NCBI GenBank assembly: GCA_903924185.1
Contig: CAIYAN010000147.1
Location: 1-8,690, forward strand
Reading direction: 5' to 3'
Origin: an uncultured Opitutia bacterium
Lineage (GTDB): Bacteria > Verrucomicrobiota > Verrucomicrobiia > Opitutales > UBA953
DNA: 8,690 bases
The position numbers were made by a program, and so were the translations under genes. Below, piece after piece: positions 1-6,438 of the stretch (positions are counted from its first letter, which is position 1; each line of letters begins with the position of its first letter). The notes under the pieces were generated by a model that saw nothing but the letters and a program-made list of their open reading frames with translations, made no database searches and had not been told where the DNA came from.

Positions 1-3
1 ATC

Positions 4-37
4 GAAAAACCGCTGAGCCTTCCTAGATCAGGTCAGC
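4..37 (-). terminator. Probable rho-independent terminator of the minus-strand operon
   Basis: GCTGA at 12-16 pairs with TCAGC at 33-37. After one bulged base, CCT at 18-20 pairs with AGG at 30-32, giving about 8 base pairs around a 9-base loop. Read on the minus strand, the stem is followed by GGTTTTTC, a run of five T. It starts three bases past the stop codon of the large cytochrome c protein, which suits the end of a leftward transcript. The stem is imperfect and the T-run short, so confidence is moderate. Confidence 0.5.
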
Positions 38-39
38 AA

Positions 40-3000
40 TCACTTCTTGGCCGGCGTCGCCTTCAGCGGATGCTCTTTGAGGATTTCCTCGGTCATGTAG
101 AAATTAGTACGCTCCTGCGTGGCGGCGCGCACTTTGGCGACTTGGGCTGGTGAGATCAGCTTGCCGTTGTTGCCGAAGGAAAGGCGGGTGAAGTTGAGCA
201 CGGCGGCCGTCTCGGCATCGTTAAGCATCCCGCCGAAGCCCGGCATGGGGGGCACGCCTTTGCTTGGGTCGAACGATTGGCCGTTCACCGTGATCGGTCC
301 CCAAAGGCCTTTGAGGATGATCTTAATCAAGCGCTCATCGTCCTCGAGCCAGTCGCTCTTGGCTAAGGGCGGGTAGATATTCGCAAGGCCCTTGCCGTCG
401 GCTTGGTGGCAGGTCGCGCAGTGGCCATCGCGGAAGTAGATTTCGCGCCCTTGCTGGAAGACCTTGTCTTCAGCGGCGGTCAGCTTGCGAGTCGGTTTGG
501 GGGCGGTGTCGGCTAGCGGCTGACCGATCTTGGACTTACCCGCGAGGTATTCAACCGCGGCCGGATTATCTGCGAGGTCGAGCTGGCCGCTGGCCTTGAG
601 GGCAGCGACGTCGTCCTTAAGCGTGTACGAGAGGGCGTAATGAAGCACTGGCCCGACCCAGCGATCGACGGGCTTCCGAAAGGCCTCGAGCGCGATCTTC
701 GCGCCGTCGGCGTTGTCGAGCCACGTGGCCGCGACAATGGCCGTCAAGCGCACGCGCGGGTGTTCGTCGCGGACCGCTTCTTGGAGCAAGGCAACGTGAT
801 TAGGAATCTGGCGGTAACTGTGACGGAGCACATCGGCCGCCGCGGCGCGGGCCTCGAACTGCTTGGCTTGGAGCAGACGCTGGATCAGTTCGCCGTCGGG
901 TTGGTTCTGCGCCCACGTCGCCCACAGGGCTTCGCACAAGTGGTGTTCGTAGGCGGGATCCTGCGGGTCGAGCTTCGCCACCCAAGCCTTAATCGCGGGC
1001 AGGACTTCGGCCGGCGCGTGGCTACGTAGTTCGCGGCGCGTGCGGTAACGCGTGCGGTATTCTGGCTCCTTAAGATTTTCCAGTAGCTCCGCCACCGTGG
1101 CGCCGTCGACCTTGGCCGGCTTCACCAACGGACGAGAAGGGTAGGTGACGCGGTAGATGCGGCCATGCTCATGGTCGCGATTCGGGTCACGGGCGTTGTG
1201 CTGCATGTGGCCGATTAACGGGTTGTGCCAATCGACGAAATAGAGCGAGCCATCTGGCGCGAACTCGAGGTCAACGGGACGGAAGTTGCCGTCGGACGAA
1301 CTCAGCAAGTCACCGTTAGCCTTACCCACGAAGCCCGCACCATCGTCGCGCTTGGAGCCGAAGCTAATGCCCAAGAAGCCGATCGTATTGCACGCCATGA
1401 AGTCGCCTTGGTTGACGTCAGGGAAATGACGCGAAGACACGAACTCGGCGCCCGAGCTCGGTCGGGAGCGTCTGGGGACGAACTGCTCTACCTTGGTCTG
1501 CTCGATGCCATAGGGCATCTTAGAGGACAGCGGGAGCGCCCACCAGTTTTCGCCCGGAGAGGCGTCGGAGATGAACGGCTGTTCCCACGTGTCGAAGGAG
1601 AAGCCCCAGGGATTAGAGATGTCCACCTGGAGGCGTTCGAGGCGGTAGGACTTCGGGTCGAAGCGCCAAGCACCGCCGTCATTGCAGCGTCGAGGGCCGT
1701 AGGGCGTTTCGACTTGGCTGTGCAGGAAGCGACCTTCCAGTAGGTAGAAGGCCCCCGACGCGTCGGCGCAGTAGGCGGAGATTGCGTGGTGGGAGTCGTG
1801 AGAGTCGAAGCCATGCAGGACCAACTCCATGCGGTCGGCCTTGCCGTCCTTGTCATCGTCGATGAGCAGCGCGAGGTTGGGTTCCTGGGACACATAGACG
1901 CCTTCCGGTGCGAGCTCGAAGCCGATGGGAATGTGCAGGTGGTCGGCGAAGACCGTCTGCTTGTCGGCCTTACCATCGCCATCCGTGTCTTCGAGGATGA
2001 TCAGCTTGTCATTGGGTAACGCATCGCCTGGACGGTAGTGCGGGTACGTCGGGGTCGTCGCCACCCAGAGGCGACCTTTGCCGTCGAAGGACATCTGAAC
2101 GGGCTTCTTGAGGTCCGGGAATTTTTCCTCGGATGCGAACAGCTCCACCTTGTAGCCGGGCGCTACCTTCATCTTGGCGATCGACGCTTCGCCGGAGAGG
2201 AACTCGGTCGGGTTGCCGTTCTTCATGTCGGGCTTGAAGTTCGAAGGCACGGGCGGGAGCGGGAGCGTCTTGCTATCGTCGACCGTCAGGTCCGTCCGTT
2301 TCCCTTGGGCGAGTCCGTGGATGAGGTCGTCGCGCAAGGCGGTCATCTCGCGGGCCTTGGCTACTTCCGCCGGGTAGTTCTGGGTGCCGAAGGGGTTGTA
2401 GCGTTGGCCATGGGTATGCACGCCATTGACGATCGCATAGTCAGTGTTCCAGAAGAAGTCCTTGGACTTGACGGCGGTATTGACGAGGCTCTCGTCGGCT
2501 TTCGAGGTGCGGGGTGCTGGGCCGTAAAGACCGTCGGCCAGCAACTTAGCCATCTCACGGTAGCCGCGGTCGGTGGGGGCGAAGCCATTGATCGTATACG
2601 GCGTCTTCGCCTGGCCGTAGGCCGCCAGCGTCGGGTGGAAGAGGTCAATGTAGGTTACCCCGTGTTTCTTCGCGACGCGTTCCATGGCGGCGGCGTAGAG
2701 CTCGAGGTGGGCGTTCTCTGTCTTGCCATTAGGAAGGTCCCGTTGCTTCGACAGGTCTTCGAAGGCGATAGGCGAGACGAGCACGAGCCGGGGAGCGGTC
2801 TTGCCGTTGTAAGCCTTGGACAGCGTGTGAACGACGAAGGCCTCGACCTCGGCTTCGTAATTCGCGACGCGGCCGGGGCCATCGAAGGATTCGTTGTAGC
2901 CGAAGAACGCCACAACGGTGTCAGCCTTCAGGTGGAACAGCCATTGGTCGGGCGTAGAGAAGAAGCCCTTGCCGTTGTGCTGCGCGTATTCGGGGTGAAA

Positions 3001-3417
3001 CTTTTCGCCGCCGGGGAAAGCCCATTGGCTGGGTCGAGCCGGGTGGGGGCGGAAAGCCGGCGTATCGCCGGAGCGCCCCATATTGCGCACGAACAACGCC
3101 TGCGTCGGAAAGCGCAGGTGGAGTTCGGTCTCGAGGCGGCCGTAGTAGGTGTCGCGTTCCGCGAAACCATTACCGATGAACACGACGCGTTCACCGGCGC
3201 TCGGCGGCGCGACGACTTGAGGGCGCACGGCCGTGGCCGCGGGCGGGTTCGCCGCCGGTGCGTGGGGCGTCGGCGTGCCCTTGCTGTTGTCGGGCCAGTT
3301 CGCTGCGTTCGCTTTGTCCTCGTTGGTCTTTAGCTGGCGAGGGCCGTTGGGGGCAGGCTGGGCGGTTACCAAGACCGTGGCGGCGAGGAAGGCGAGGGAG
3401 CGGGAGAACTGGCGCAT
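40..3417 (-). CDS. PVC-type multidomain protein: SGNH-like domain, sugar-dehydrogenase-like propeller, HEAT-like repeats, C-terminal cytochrome c (CxxCH)
   Basis: Probable exported oxidoreductase of the PVC-type heme-binding CxxCH family; its substrate is unknown. Numbering is for the 1125-residue form. A signal peptide ends near residue 19 (VTA|QP). Residues ~77-298 form an SGNH/GDSL-like domain. Residues ~416-760 resemble PQQ/sorbosone-dehydrogenase-type propellers and carry two calcium-type Asp loops (477-485, 520-528) and the family motifs FVDWHNP (727-733) and RDHEHGRIYR (747-756). Residues ~770-955 are helical and HEAT-like. A mono-heme cytochrome c domain follows, with CATCH at 1000-1004 and a likely Met1058 ligand in PMPGF. 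I chose the ATG at 3417 because AAGGA lies 11 bases upstream and the signal peptide then starts MRQFSR; an in-frame ATG at 3429 would add four residues. The SGNH domain lacks the usual Ser and His (see findings). It is the last gene of the leftward cluster and would pass electrons to another periplasmic acceptor, by inference. Confidence 0.93.
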   Translation of the reverse strand: MRQFSRSLAFLAATVLVTAQPAPNGPRQLKTNEDKANAANWPDNSKGTPTPHAPAANPPAATAVRPQVVAPPSAGERVVFIGNGFAERDTYYGRLETELHLRFPTQALFVRNMGRSGDTPAFRPHPARPSQWAFPGGEKFHPEYAQHNGKGFFSTPDQWLFHLKADTVVAFFGYNESFDGPGRVANYEAEVEAFVVHTLSKAYNGKTAPRLVLVSPIAFEDLSKQRDLPNGKTENAHLELYAAAMERVAKKHGVTYIDLFHPTLAAYGQAKTPYTINGFAPTDRGYREMAKLLADGLYGPAPRTSKADESLVNTAVKSKDFFWNTDYAIVNGVHTHGQRYNPFGTQNYPAEVAKAREMTALRDDLIHGLAQGKRTDLTVDDSKTLPLPPVPSNFKPDMKNGNPTEFLSGEASIAKMKVAPGYKVELFASEEKFPDLKKPVQMSFDGKGRLWVATTPTYPHYRPGDALPNDKLIILEDTDGDGKADKQTVFADHLHIPIGFELAPEGVYVSQEPNLALLIDDDKDGKADRMELVLHGFDSHDSHHAISAYCADASGAFYLLEGRFLHSQVETPYGPRRCNDGGAWRFDPKSYRLERLQVDISNPWGFSFDTWEQPFISDASPGENWWALPLSSKMPYGIEQTKVEQFVPRRSRPSSGAEFVSSRHFPDVNQGDFMACNTIGFLGISFGSKRDDGAGFVGKANGDLLSSSDGNFRPVDLEFAPDGSLYFVDWHNPLIGHMQHNARDPNRDHEHGRIYRVTYPSRPLVKPAKVDGATVAELLENLKEPEYRTRYRTRRELRSHAPAEVLPAIKAWVAKLDPQDPAYEHHLCEALWATWAQNQPDGELIQRLLQAKQFEARAAAADVLRHSYRQIPNHVALLQEAVRDEHPRVRLTAIVAATWLDNADGAKIALEAFRKPVDRWVGPVLHYALSYTLKDDVAALKASGQLDLADNPAAVEYLAGKSKIGQPLADTAPKPTRKLTAAEDKVFQQGREIYFRDGHCATCHQADGKGLANIYPPLAKSDWLEDDERLIKIILKGLWGPITVNGQSFDPSKGVPPMPGFGGMLNDAETAAVLNFTRLSFGNNGKLISPAQVAKVRAATQERTNFYMTEEILKEHPLKATPAKK

Positions 3418-3460
3418 GACAGCCGGCATCCTTAACGGCCATGGGGGAAAATCCAGCCCG

Positions 3461-3496
3461 TCCTGCTAGTCGGCAGGATTCTTTTTTAATCGATTA
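3461..3496. promoter_or_regulatory. Hairpin with T-tract and adjoining 10-bp palindrome between the sialidase and cytochrome genes
   Basis: TCCTGC (3461-3466) and GCAGGA (3473-3478) form a perfect 6-bp stem with a 6-base loop. On the plus strand the stem is followed by TTCTTTTTT (3479-3487). The perfect palindrome TAATCGATTA follows at 3487-3496. The T-run is on the wrong side to end the sialidase transcript, which runs leftward. For that transcript the element is a hairpin preceded by an A-run, in the leader of the cytochrome gene. It could block antisense transcription, act as an operator or process the mRNA; the sequence does not decide among these. No clear promoter was seen in this gap. 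Confidence 0.3.
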
Positions 3497-3548
3497 GTCC
3501 AGCGGTCACGGGCTACCCCTTGGACGAGGCGACGGATTCAGGGGGCGC

Positions 3549-4787
3549 TCAACGTGCCGTCGGCTTGATCAGGTACGCGGGGTCCTTCGCCCAGGCGTCG
3601 AGCTGCTTAGGATCCAGTTTGGCCTGTAAGATGAAGGGCGGCATCCCGCGACCGTCGGGGTGGTTCGGGTGAGTTGCGCCGGGGGCGAGAATCCAGTGAC
3701 CGTAGGTGAGCGCGAGGACTTGCCCGTTAGGCAATAGTTCGACGCCGGAGTAGCCGCAGTCTCCGATGTTGCTGTTGGTTGAGTTGCCGTAGTTCCGGCG
3801 GAGCCGTAAGCGGTATTGACCTTCGCGCCCCGCCTCGAGGTCGGCGAAGGTGCCCATCCAGGCGACCCAGTCACCGTGACTTGGGTTGCCCTTATTCAGC
3901 GGGCTGTAGTCACGCATGAAGACCAATGTCCGTCCGTCTGGAAGGTTGACCGACTCGTGGCGGTGGCCAGTCAGCGCCCCAGGCAGTTCGCGCGGGTCCG
4001 TCCAGGTCAGGCCAGCGTCGTCAGAGAATGCCACCATCGAGTTGGTCAGGCGTTTCTCTGGGCGGAAGAGTAGGGCGATCCGCTTGCCGTCCGTCCGCGT
4101 CACGAGGCCGGCTTCGCAGAGACCGGCGCGGTTGGCGGCGGTCCGGCCCGCGGGGGTCGTGAATTCCATCCGTCGCAGGTGGTCGAAGCGCAGGGCGGGG
4201 GCACCACCGGTCGTCGCCTCTAGGCGCAGGTCAACGGTCCAGTTATCAAAAGCAAAGTCATGGAAGACGCCCCGCCAGCCAGGCTGGTCACCGGGCACGG
4301 GCCAGAGCGAGGCCAGCGCAACGATGATTCCTTTCGGGCCTTCCAGTTTCCACTGTTGGCGCTCTGACCAAGTGTCGCCACGGTCGTCACTCCACATCCA
4401 TTCGATGATGCTTTTGCTCGGTTGGCACGTGACCAGCAGGATGCGCTCGCGACCAGCGGGTAGGTCGAGTCGGTAAAGTACAGGCGTTTCCTCCACGCGT
4501 TGGGCCTTCACTGGTAGTGGTTGCCAAGAAGCCCCCGCGTCGATGCTGCGGCGGAGGATCAGGTTACCGCGCCCATGGCCATCCGGGTAGGCCACGACCA
4601 ACGTCTTGCCATCGCGCAGCAAGACCGTTGAGGGGTGGCCGAGGTAGGATGGGCGACGTTCGACCGTGGTGAAGAGGCTATCCTCCTTCATCAGGTCGAC
4701 CATCGGGATGGAGAAGTCGCGCCGAGGTTCTTGCGCTGAGGTGTGGTGGGCGATCAAACCGAGTACGAGCAGGGCAACGAGGCGCAT
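3549..4787 (-). CDS. Exported sialidase-family (BNR/Asp-box) protein
   Basis: Predicted secreted beta-propeller glycoside hydrolase of the sialidase superfamily, 412 residues. A short signal peptide ends near residue 18 (TSA|QE). Three Asp boxes of the SxDxGxxW type are visible: S81-W88 (SIDAGASW), S133-W140 (SDDRGDTW) and S255-W262 (SDDAGLTW). Conserved-looking blocks include LGHPS (49-53), CEAG (224-227) with Glu225, LLFRPE (239-244) with Arg242, LTGHRH (272-277) with Arg276, and GDCGYSG (342-348) with Tyr346 followed by ELLPNG. These resemble the catalytic surroundings of exo-sialidase-like proteins common in Verrucomicrobiota and Bacteroidota, but assigning them as catalytic is inference. 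Sialic acid need not be the substrate; many such proteins are unassigned. AAAGG lies 13 bases before the ATG. The gene sits between the small lipoprotein-like ORF and the cytochrome c protein, all leftward. Confidence 0.87.
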   Translation of the reverse strand: MRLVALLVLGLIAHHTSAQEPRRDFSIPMVDLMKEDSLFTTVERRPSYLGHPSTVLLRDGKTLVVAYPDGHGRGNLILRRSIDAGASWQPLPVKAQRVEETPVLYRLDLPAGRERILLVTCQPSKSIIEWMWSDDRGDTWSERQQWKLEGPKGIIVALASLWPVPGDQPGWRGVFHDFAFDNWTVDLRLEATTGGAPALRFDHLRRMEFTTPAGRTAANRAGLCEAGLVTRTDGKRIALLFRPEKRLTNSMVAFSDDAGLTWTDPRELPGALTGHRHESVNLPDGRTLVFMRDYSPLNKGNPSHGDWVAWMGTFADLEAGREGQYRLRLRRNYGNSTNSNIGDCGYSGVELLPNGQVLALTYGHWILAPGATHPNHPDGRGMPPFILQAKLDPKQLDAWAKDPAYLIKPTAR

Positions 4788-4886
4788 GGGGCCATCGTCG
4801 CCTTTGCGGGTCGTCCTGCCAAGCGGGAACCCCGCCTGTCCTATCGTGGTCTCGTGCCGTGATAGCCGGCGGTCAGCGAAAGGCCT

Positions 4887-5099
4887 TCAGTTCCGCTTTG
4901 ATCTCAGCGTGGCGTTCGGCCACCCAGGTAGGTTGGCCCGCTGGAAGAATGACCGAGGCCTCATTCCTTGGGCGGCAAAAGCAGGGCTCAGGCGGGCCTT
5001 GACCGCTTCGCCGTGAGTTGCGACCCGCTCAGCCCTTGTGGCTTTGCCGCCGCAACCGTCGGCGACGACGAGTAGGCCGATGATGGCAAGGGAACGCAT
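4887..5099 (-). CDS. Small putative lipoprotein, probably frameshifted
   Basis: I do not recognise this 70-residue product. It begins MRSLAIIGLL with a hydrophobic stretch and reaches Cys16 in ADGCGGK, which resembles a lipoprotein signal although Asp at -2 is atypical. The ATG lies 14 bases after the GH128 stop, so it may be translationally coupled; no clear ribosome binding site was seen. The first ~45 codons look coding (mostly G or C at third positions). From about 4964 the reading frame degrades into RPRSFFQRAN and stops at 4887. The frame one base away instead reads NEASVILPAG, then QPTWVAERHAEIKAELKAFR, and stops at 4873-4875. A one-base gain near 4964 would join the two into about 75 residues. 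The gene is therefore either a recent pseudogene or contains a sequencing error. The in-frame upstream extension to 5345 is a shadow of the GH128 gene. Confidence 0.5.
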   Translation of the reverse strand: MRSLAIIGLLVVADGCGGKATRAERVATHGEAVKARLSPAFAAQGMRPRSFFQRANLPGWPNATLRSKRN

Positions 5100-5113
5100 C
5101 AAAGATGCAGGCA

Positions 5114-5884
5114 CTATTTCTTCACTGCCGAGTAGGCCTTGCCGGTCTCGGTGAGTTGTCCGTCTTTGGTGAATAAGGCCGATGTGCCGACCCCAGAGTG
5201 GTGCCAAGCGTAGCGGGAGACCCATGGCGTCTTTTCCATGAAGGCCGTCGTCTCCGCGATGAATGTGTTGACTTGCGCTTGCGTGAACTTCGTCGGGTTC
5301 TCCGCCGAATCCGCGTTCGTCTGTGGGGCGAACTCGGTAACCCAAAGCGGCTTTTGGAAACGTGCGTGAATCTCTTCCAGGTCCTTGATGAAGCGCACTG
5401 AATCGGCACCTTTATACCAATGCACTGAGATGGCATCTACCTTAGGGTTGGCCTTCAGGAAAACGGTCAGCCATTCGCTCTTCAAGGGGTTACCGGCGAG
5501 GGCGGGGGCGATAATCGTCTCCGACTTAGCGACTAGTGCTGGCCATTTCTCGAGCGCCTCCGCTGGGGTCAGGTTCGCCTGCTTTAGGTGGTCAGGCTCG
5601 TTGAATCCGAGCAGAATTTTTTCCTTACTCTTGGGAGGTTCGCGTCGGCCCGAGAAGGTCATCGGCACAAACTGCGCATGCGTTGTCAGTTTCGTGCTGT
5701 CACCCCAATTGTAAAACCAGCCGACCGTGAGCAACTCGAGGTGATGGGCGTCCATGCCTTTGCGTTCTGGTAAGCCGAAGCCCTTTTTCGCGATAGGCTC
5801 GGCCTTGGCCGCGGGCTGATCGGCGGCGCCGAGTAGCGCAACGAGGCAGCACGCGAAGAGGGTAAACGGCAGGCGAGGTTTCAT
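5114..5884 (-). CDS. Exported GH128-type glycosyl hydrolase (Asl1-like, probable beta-1,3-glucanase)
   Basis: 256-residue protein of the glycosyl hydrolase catalytic-core family (GH128/Asl1-like TIM barrel), whose characterised members cut beta-1,3-glucans. A signal sequence spans residues ~1-21 (hydrophobic from Phe7 to Ala21). VGWFYNWG at 54-61 matches the family's first-strand pattern. LLGFNEPD (91-98) gives Glu96 as probable acid/base, SVHWY (153-157) follows, and WVTEF (181-185) gives Glu184 as probable nucleophile. RYAWHHSG (224-231) and a C-terminal TETGKAY segment complete the barrel. The length fits a single catalytic domain with no binding module. The ATG at 5884 is preceded by CTGCCCC, so there is no Shine-Dalgarno. 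It is the first gene of the leftward cluster. The exact substrate cannot be read from the sequence. Confidence 0.88.
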   Translation of the reverse strand: MKPRLPFTLFACCLVALLGAADQPAAKAEPIAKKGFGLPERKGMDAHHLELLTVGWFYNWGDSTKLTTHAQFVPMTFSGRREPPKSKEKILLGFNEPDHLKQANLTPAEALEKWPALVAKSETIIAPALAGNPLKSEWLTVFLKANPKVDAISVHWYKGADSVRFIKDLEEIHARFQKPLWVTEFAPQTNADSAENPTKFTQAQVNTFIAETTAFMEKTPWVSRYAWHHSGVGTSALFTKDGQLTETGKAYSAVKK

Positions 5885-5917
5885 GGGGCAGCGGTAGCCT
5901 TGTGGAATGATTTAAGG

Positions 5918-5923
5918 TGTCAA
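5918..5923 (-). promoter_or_regulatory. Possible -35 box upstream of the GH128 gene
   Basis: The minus strand carries a perfect TTGACA 33 bases before the GH128 ATG. Seventeen bases downstream the hexamer is AGGCTA, a poor -10 match, so a sigma-70 promoter is only suggested. If real, the leader would be very short, which fits the lack of a ribosome binding site. Confidence 0.25.
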
Positions 5924-6056
5924 CCGCCACGCATGTTGTCTCCGGGCGATTACTTGAGGGCTAGAGAGACCGGTGGATCCAGTTCGTGAGACCTAAGGAT
6001 GTTCGGAGCGTACCCAATGGTAGCCGTCTGAGGCAGTCACAGTGTATAGGGGGTAG

Positions 6057-6257
6057 TCGTTAGGGGAAGCCCTTGCTAACGTCTCGGTGGACCACCCGAT
6101 AGTATTTCTGGGTCTCCAAGGTGTAGAATGGGGCGCAATGAATCCCTCACATACGGAGACTATCCATCTACTTTCCTCGCCGAAGAACGCCCGGCGTCTT
6201 CGTAAGGCCTTAGCTGAATTCAAGGCCCGAAAGTTTAAACCTGCACGTCGTGGCTGA
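6057..6257 (+). pseudogene. Remnant of a YefM/Phd-type antitoxin
   Basis: The plus-strand frame from just after a TAG at 6054 reads SLGEALANVSVDHPIV, then a short divergent stretch, then ETIHLLSSPKNARRLRKAL and a basic tail ending at TGA 6255-6257. From memory, E. coli YefM has NLSATMMKAVEDHAPIL followed later by ETAYLLRSPANARRLMDSI. The nine-residue spacing between SL/NL and DH is kept, and the SPxNARRL block is nearly identical. About five residues of the middle are missing. There is no start codon at the expected position, and TAG codons interrupt the N-terminal region (6021, 6054). An internal ATG at 6138 leaves only a 39-residue C-terminal piece, and a GTG at 6087 a 57-residue one. The DNA-binding N-terminus is therefore lost. 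The toxin remnant overlaps its end. Confidence 0.6.
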
Positions 6258-6371
6258 GGTTCGCTCGTTATCGGGCGCTTGGCGTGATGAGGCCTCTTGG
6301 GCTTGGAGACTGGTGCCAGTAAGCCTTCGCTGCGAGATGCTCATGTCTTAATAAGTCCTAGGTTTGGCCTT
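6250..6371 (+). pseudogene. Remnant of a YoeB/RelE-type toxin (C-terminal half, frameshifted)
   Basis: In the frame of a GTG at 6250, overlapping the antitoxin stop by 8 bases, the reading is VAEVRSLSGAWRDEASWAWRLV, then a stop at 6349. YoeB contains LSGFWSRRITEEHRLVY; the LSG, the W two residues later and the RLV align without gaps. In the neighbouring frame from about 6333 the reading RDAHVLISPRFG resembles the YoeB-family C-terminal strand (of the type LxIxSCRYHY). The toxin's N-terminal half is absent and the catalytic Arg/His surroundings are altered, so no active nuclease can be made. The match was made from memory, without a search. Confidence 0.45.
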
Positions 6372-6398
6372 CGCCCGTTGTATTCTAAGGCGTATAAA
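6370..6398 (+). promoter_or_regulatory. Possible promoter of the esterase gene
   Basis: TATAAA at 6393-6398 is a good -10 hexamer. TTCGCC at 6370-6375 lies 17 bases upstream and matches the -35 consensus only partly. Transcription would begin near 6405, giving a leader of about 34 bases to the ATG at 6439. AGAGGAA at 6403-6409 would then sit at the very 5' end of the message. Confidence 0.3.
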
Positions 6399-6438
6399 CT
6401 TTAGAGGAATTTCGGTGTTAACTATATTGGATCCCTTT

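Noticed and set aside
1225..1743. Plus-strand open frame of 172 codons opposite the same gene
   Set aside because: Also a shadow; the opposite strand encodes the conserved propeller region.
2038..3333. Long plus-strand open frame (431 codons) opposite the cytochrome fusion gene
   Set aside because: Antisense shadow caused by GC-rich third positions. The minus-strand frame has recognisable domains and motifs; this one has none.
4823..4835. GCGGG-AAC-CCCGC hairpin between the small ORF and the sialidase gene
   Set aside because: Only 5 base pairs with a 3-base loop and no T-run on either strand; not enough to call a terminator.
5100..5345. N-terminal extension of the small lipoprotein-like ORF into the GH128 gene
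   Set aside because: It overlaps the catalytic-core coding sequence in another frame and has no coding character. The ATG at 5099 starts a plausible signal sequence.
5993..6223. Minus-strand open frame of 76 codons upstream of the GH128 gene
   Set aside because: No recognisable features, and it lies opposite the toxin-antitoxin remnant, which explains the sequence better.
6364..6438. Upstream extension of the esterase to a TTG at 6364
   Set aside because: It would place a basic, non-signal-like segment before a clean signal peptide and would overlap the likely promoter. Starts at 6439 or 6415 fit better.
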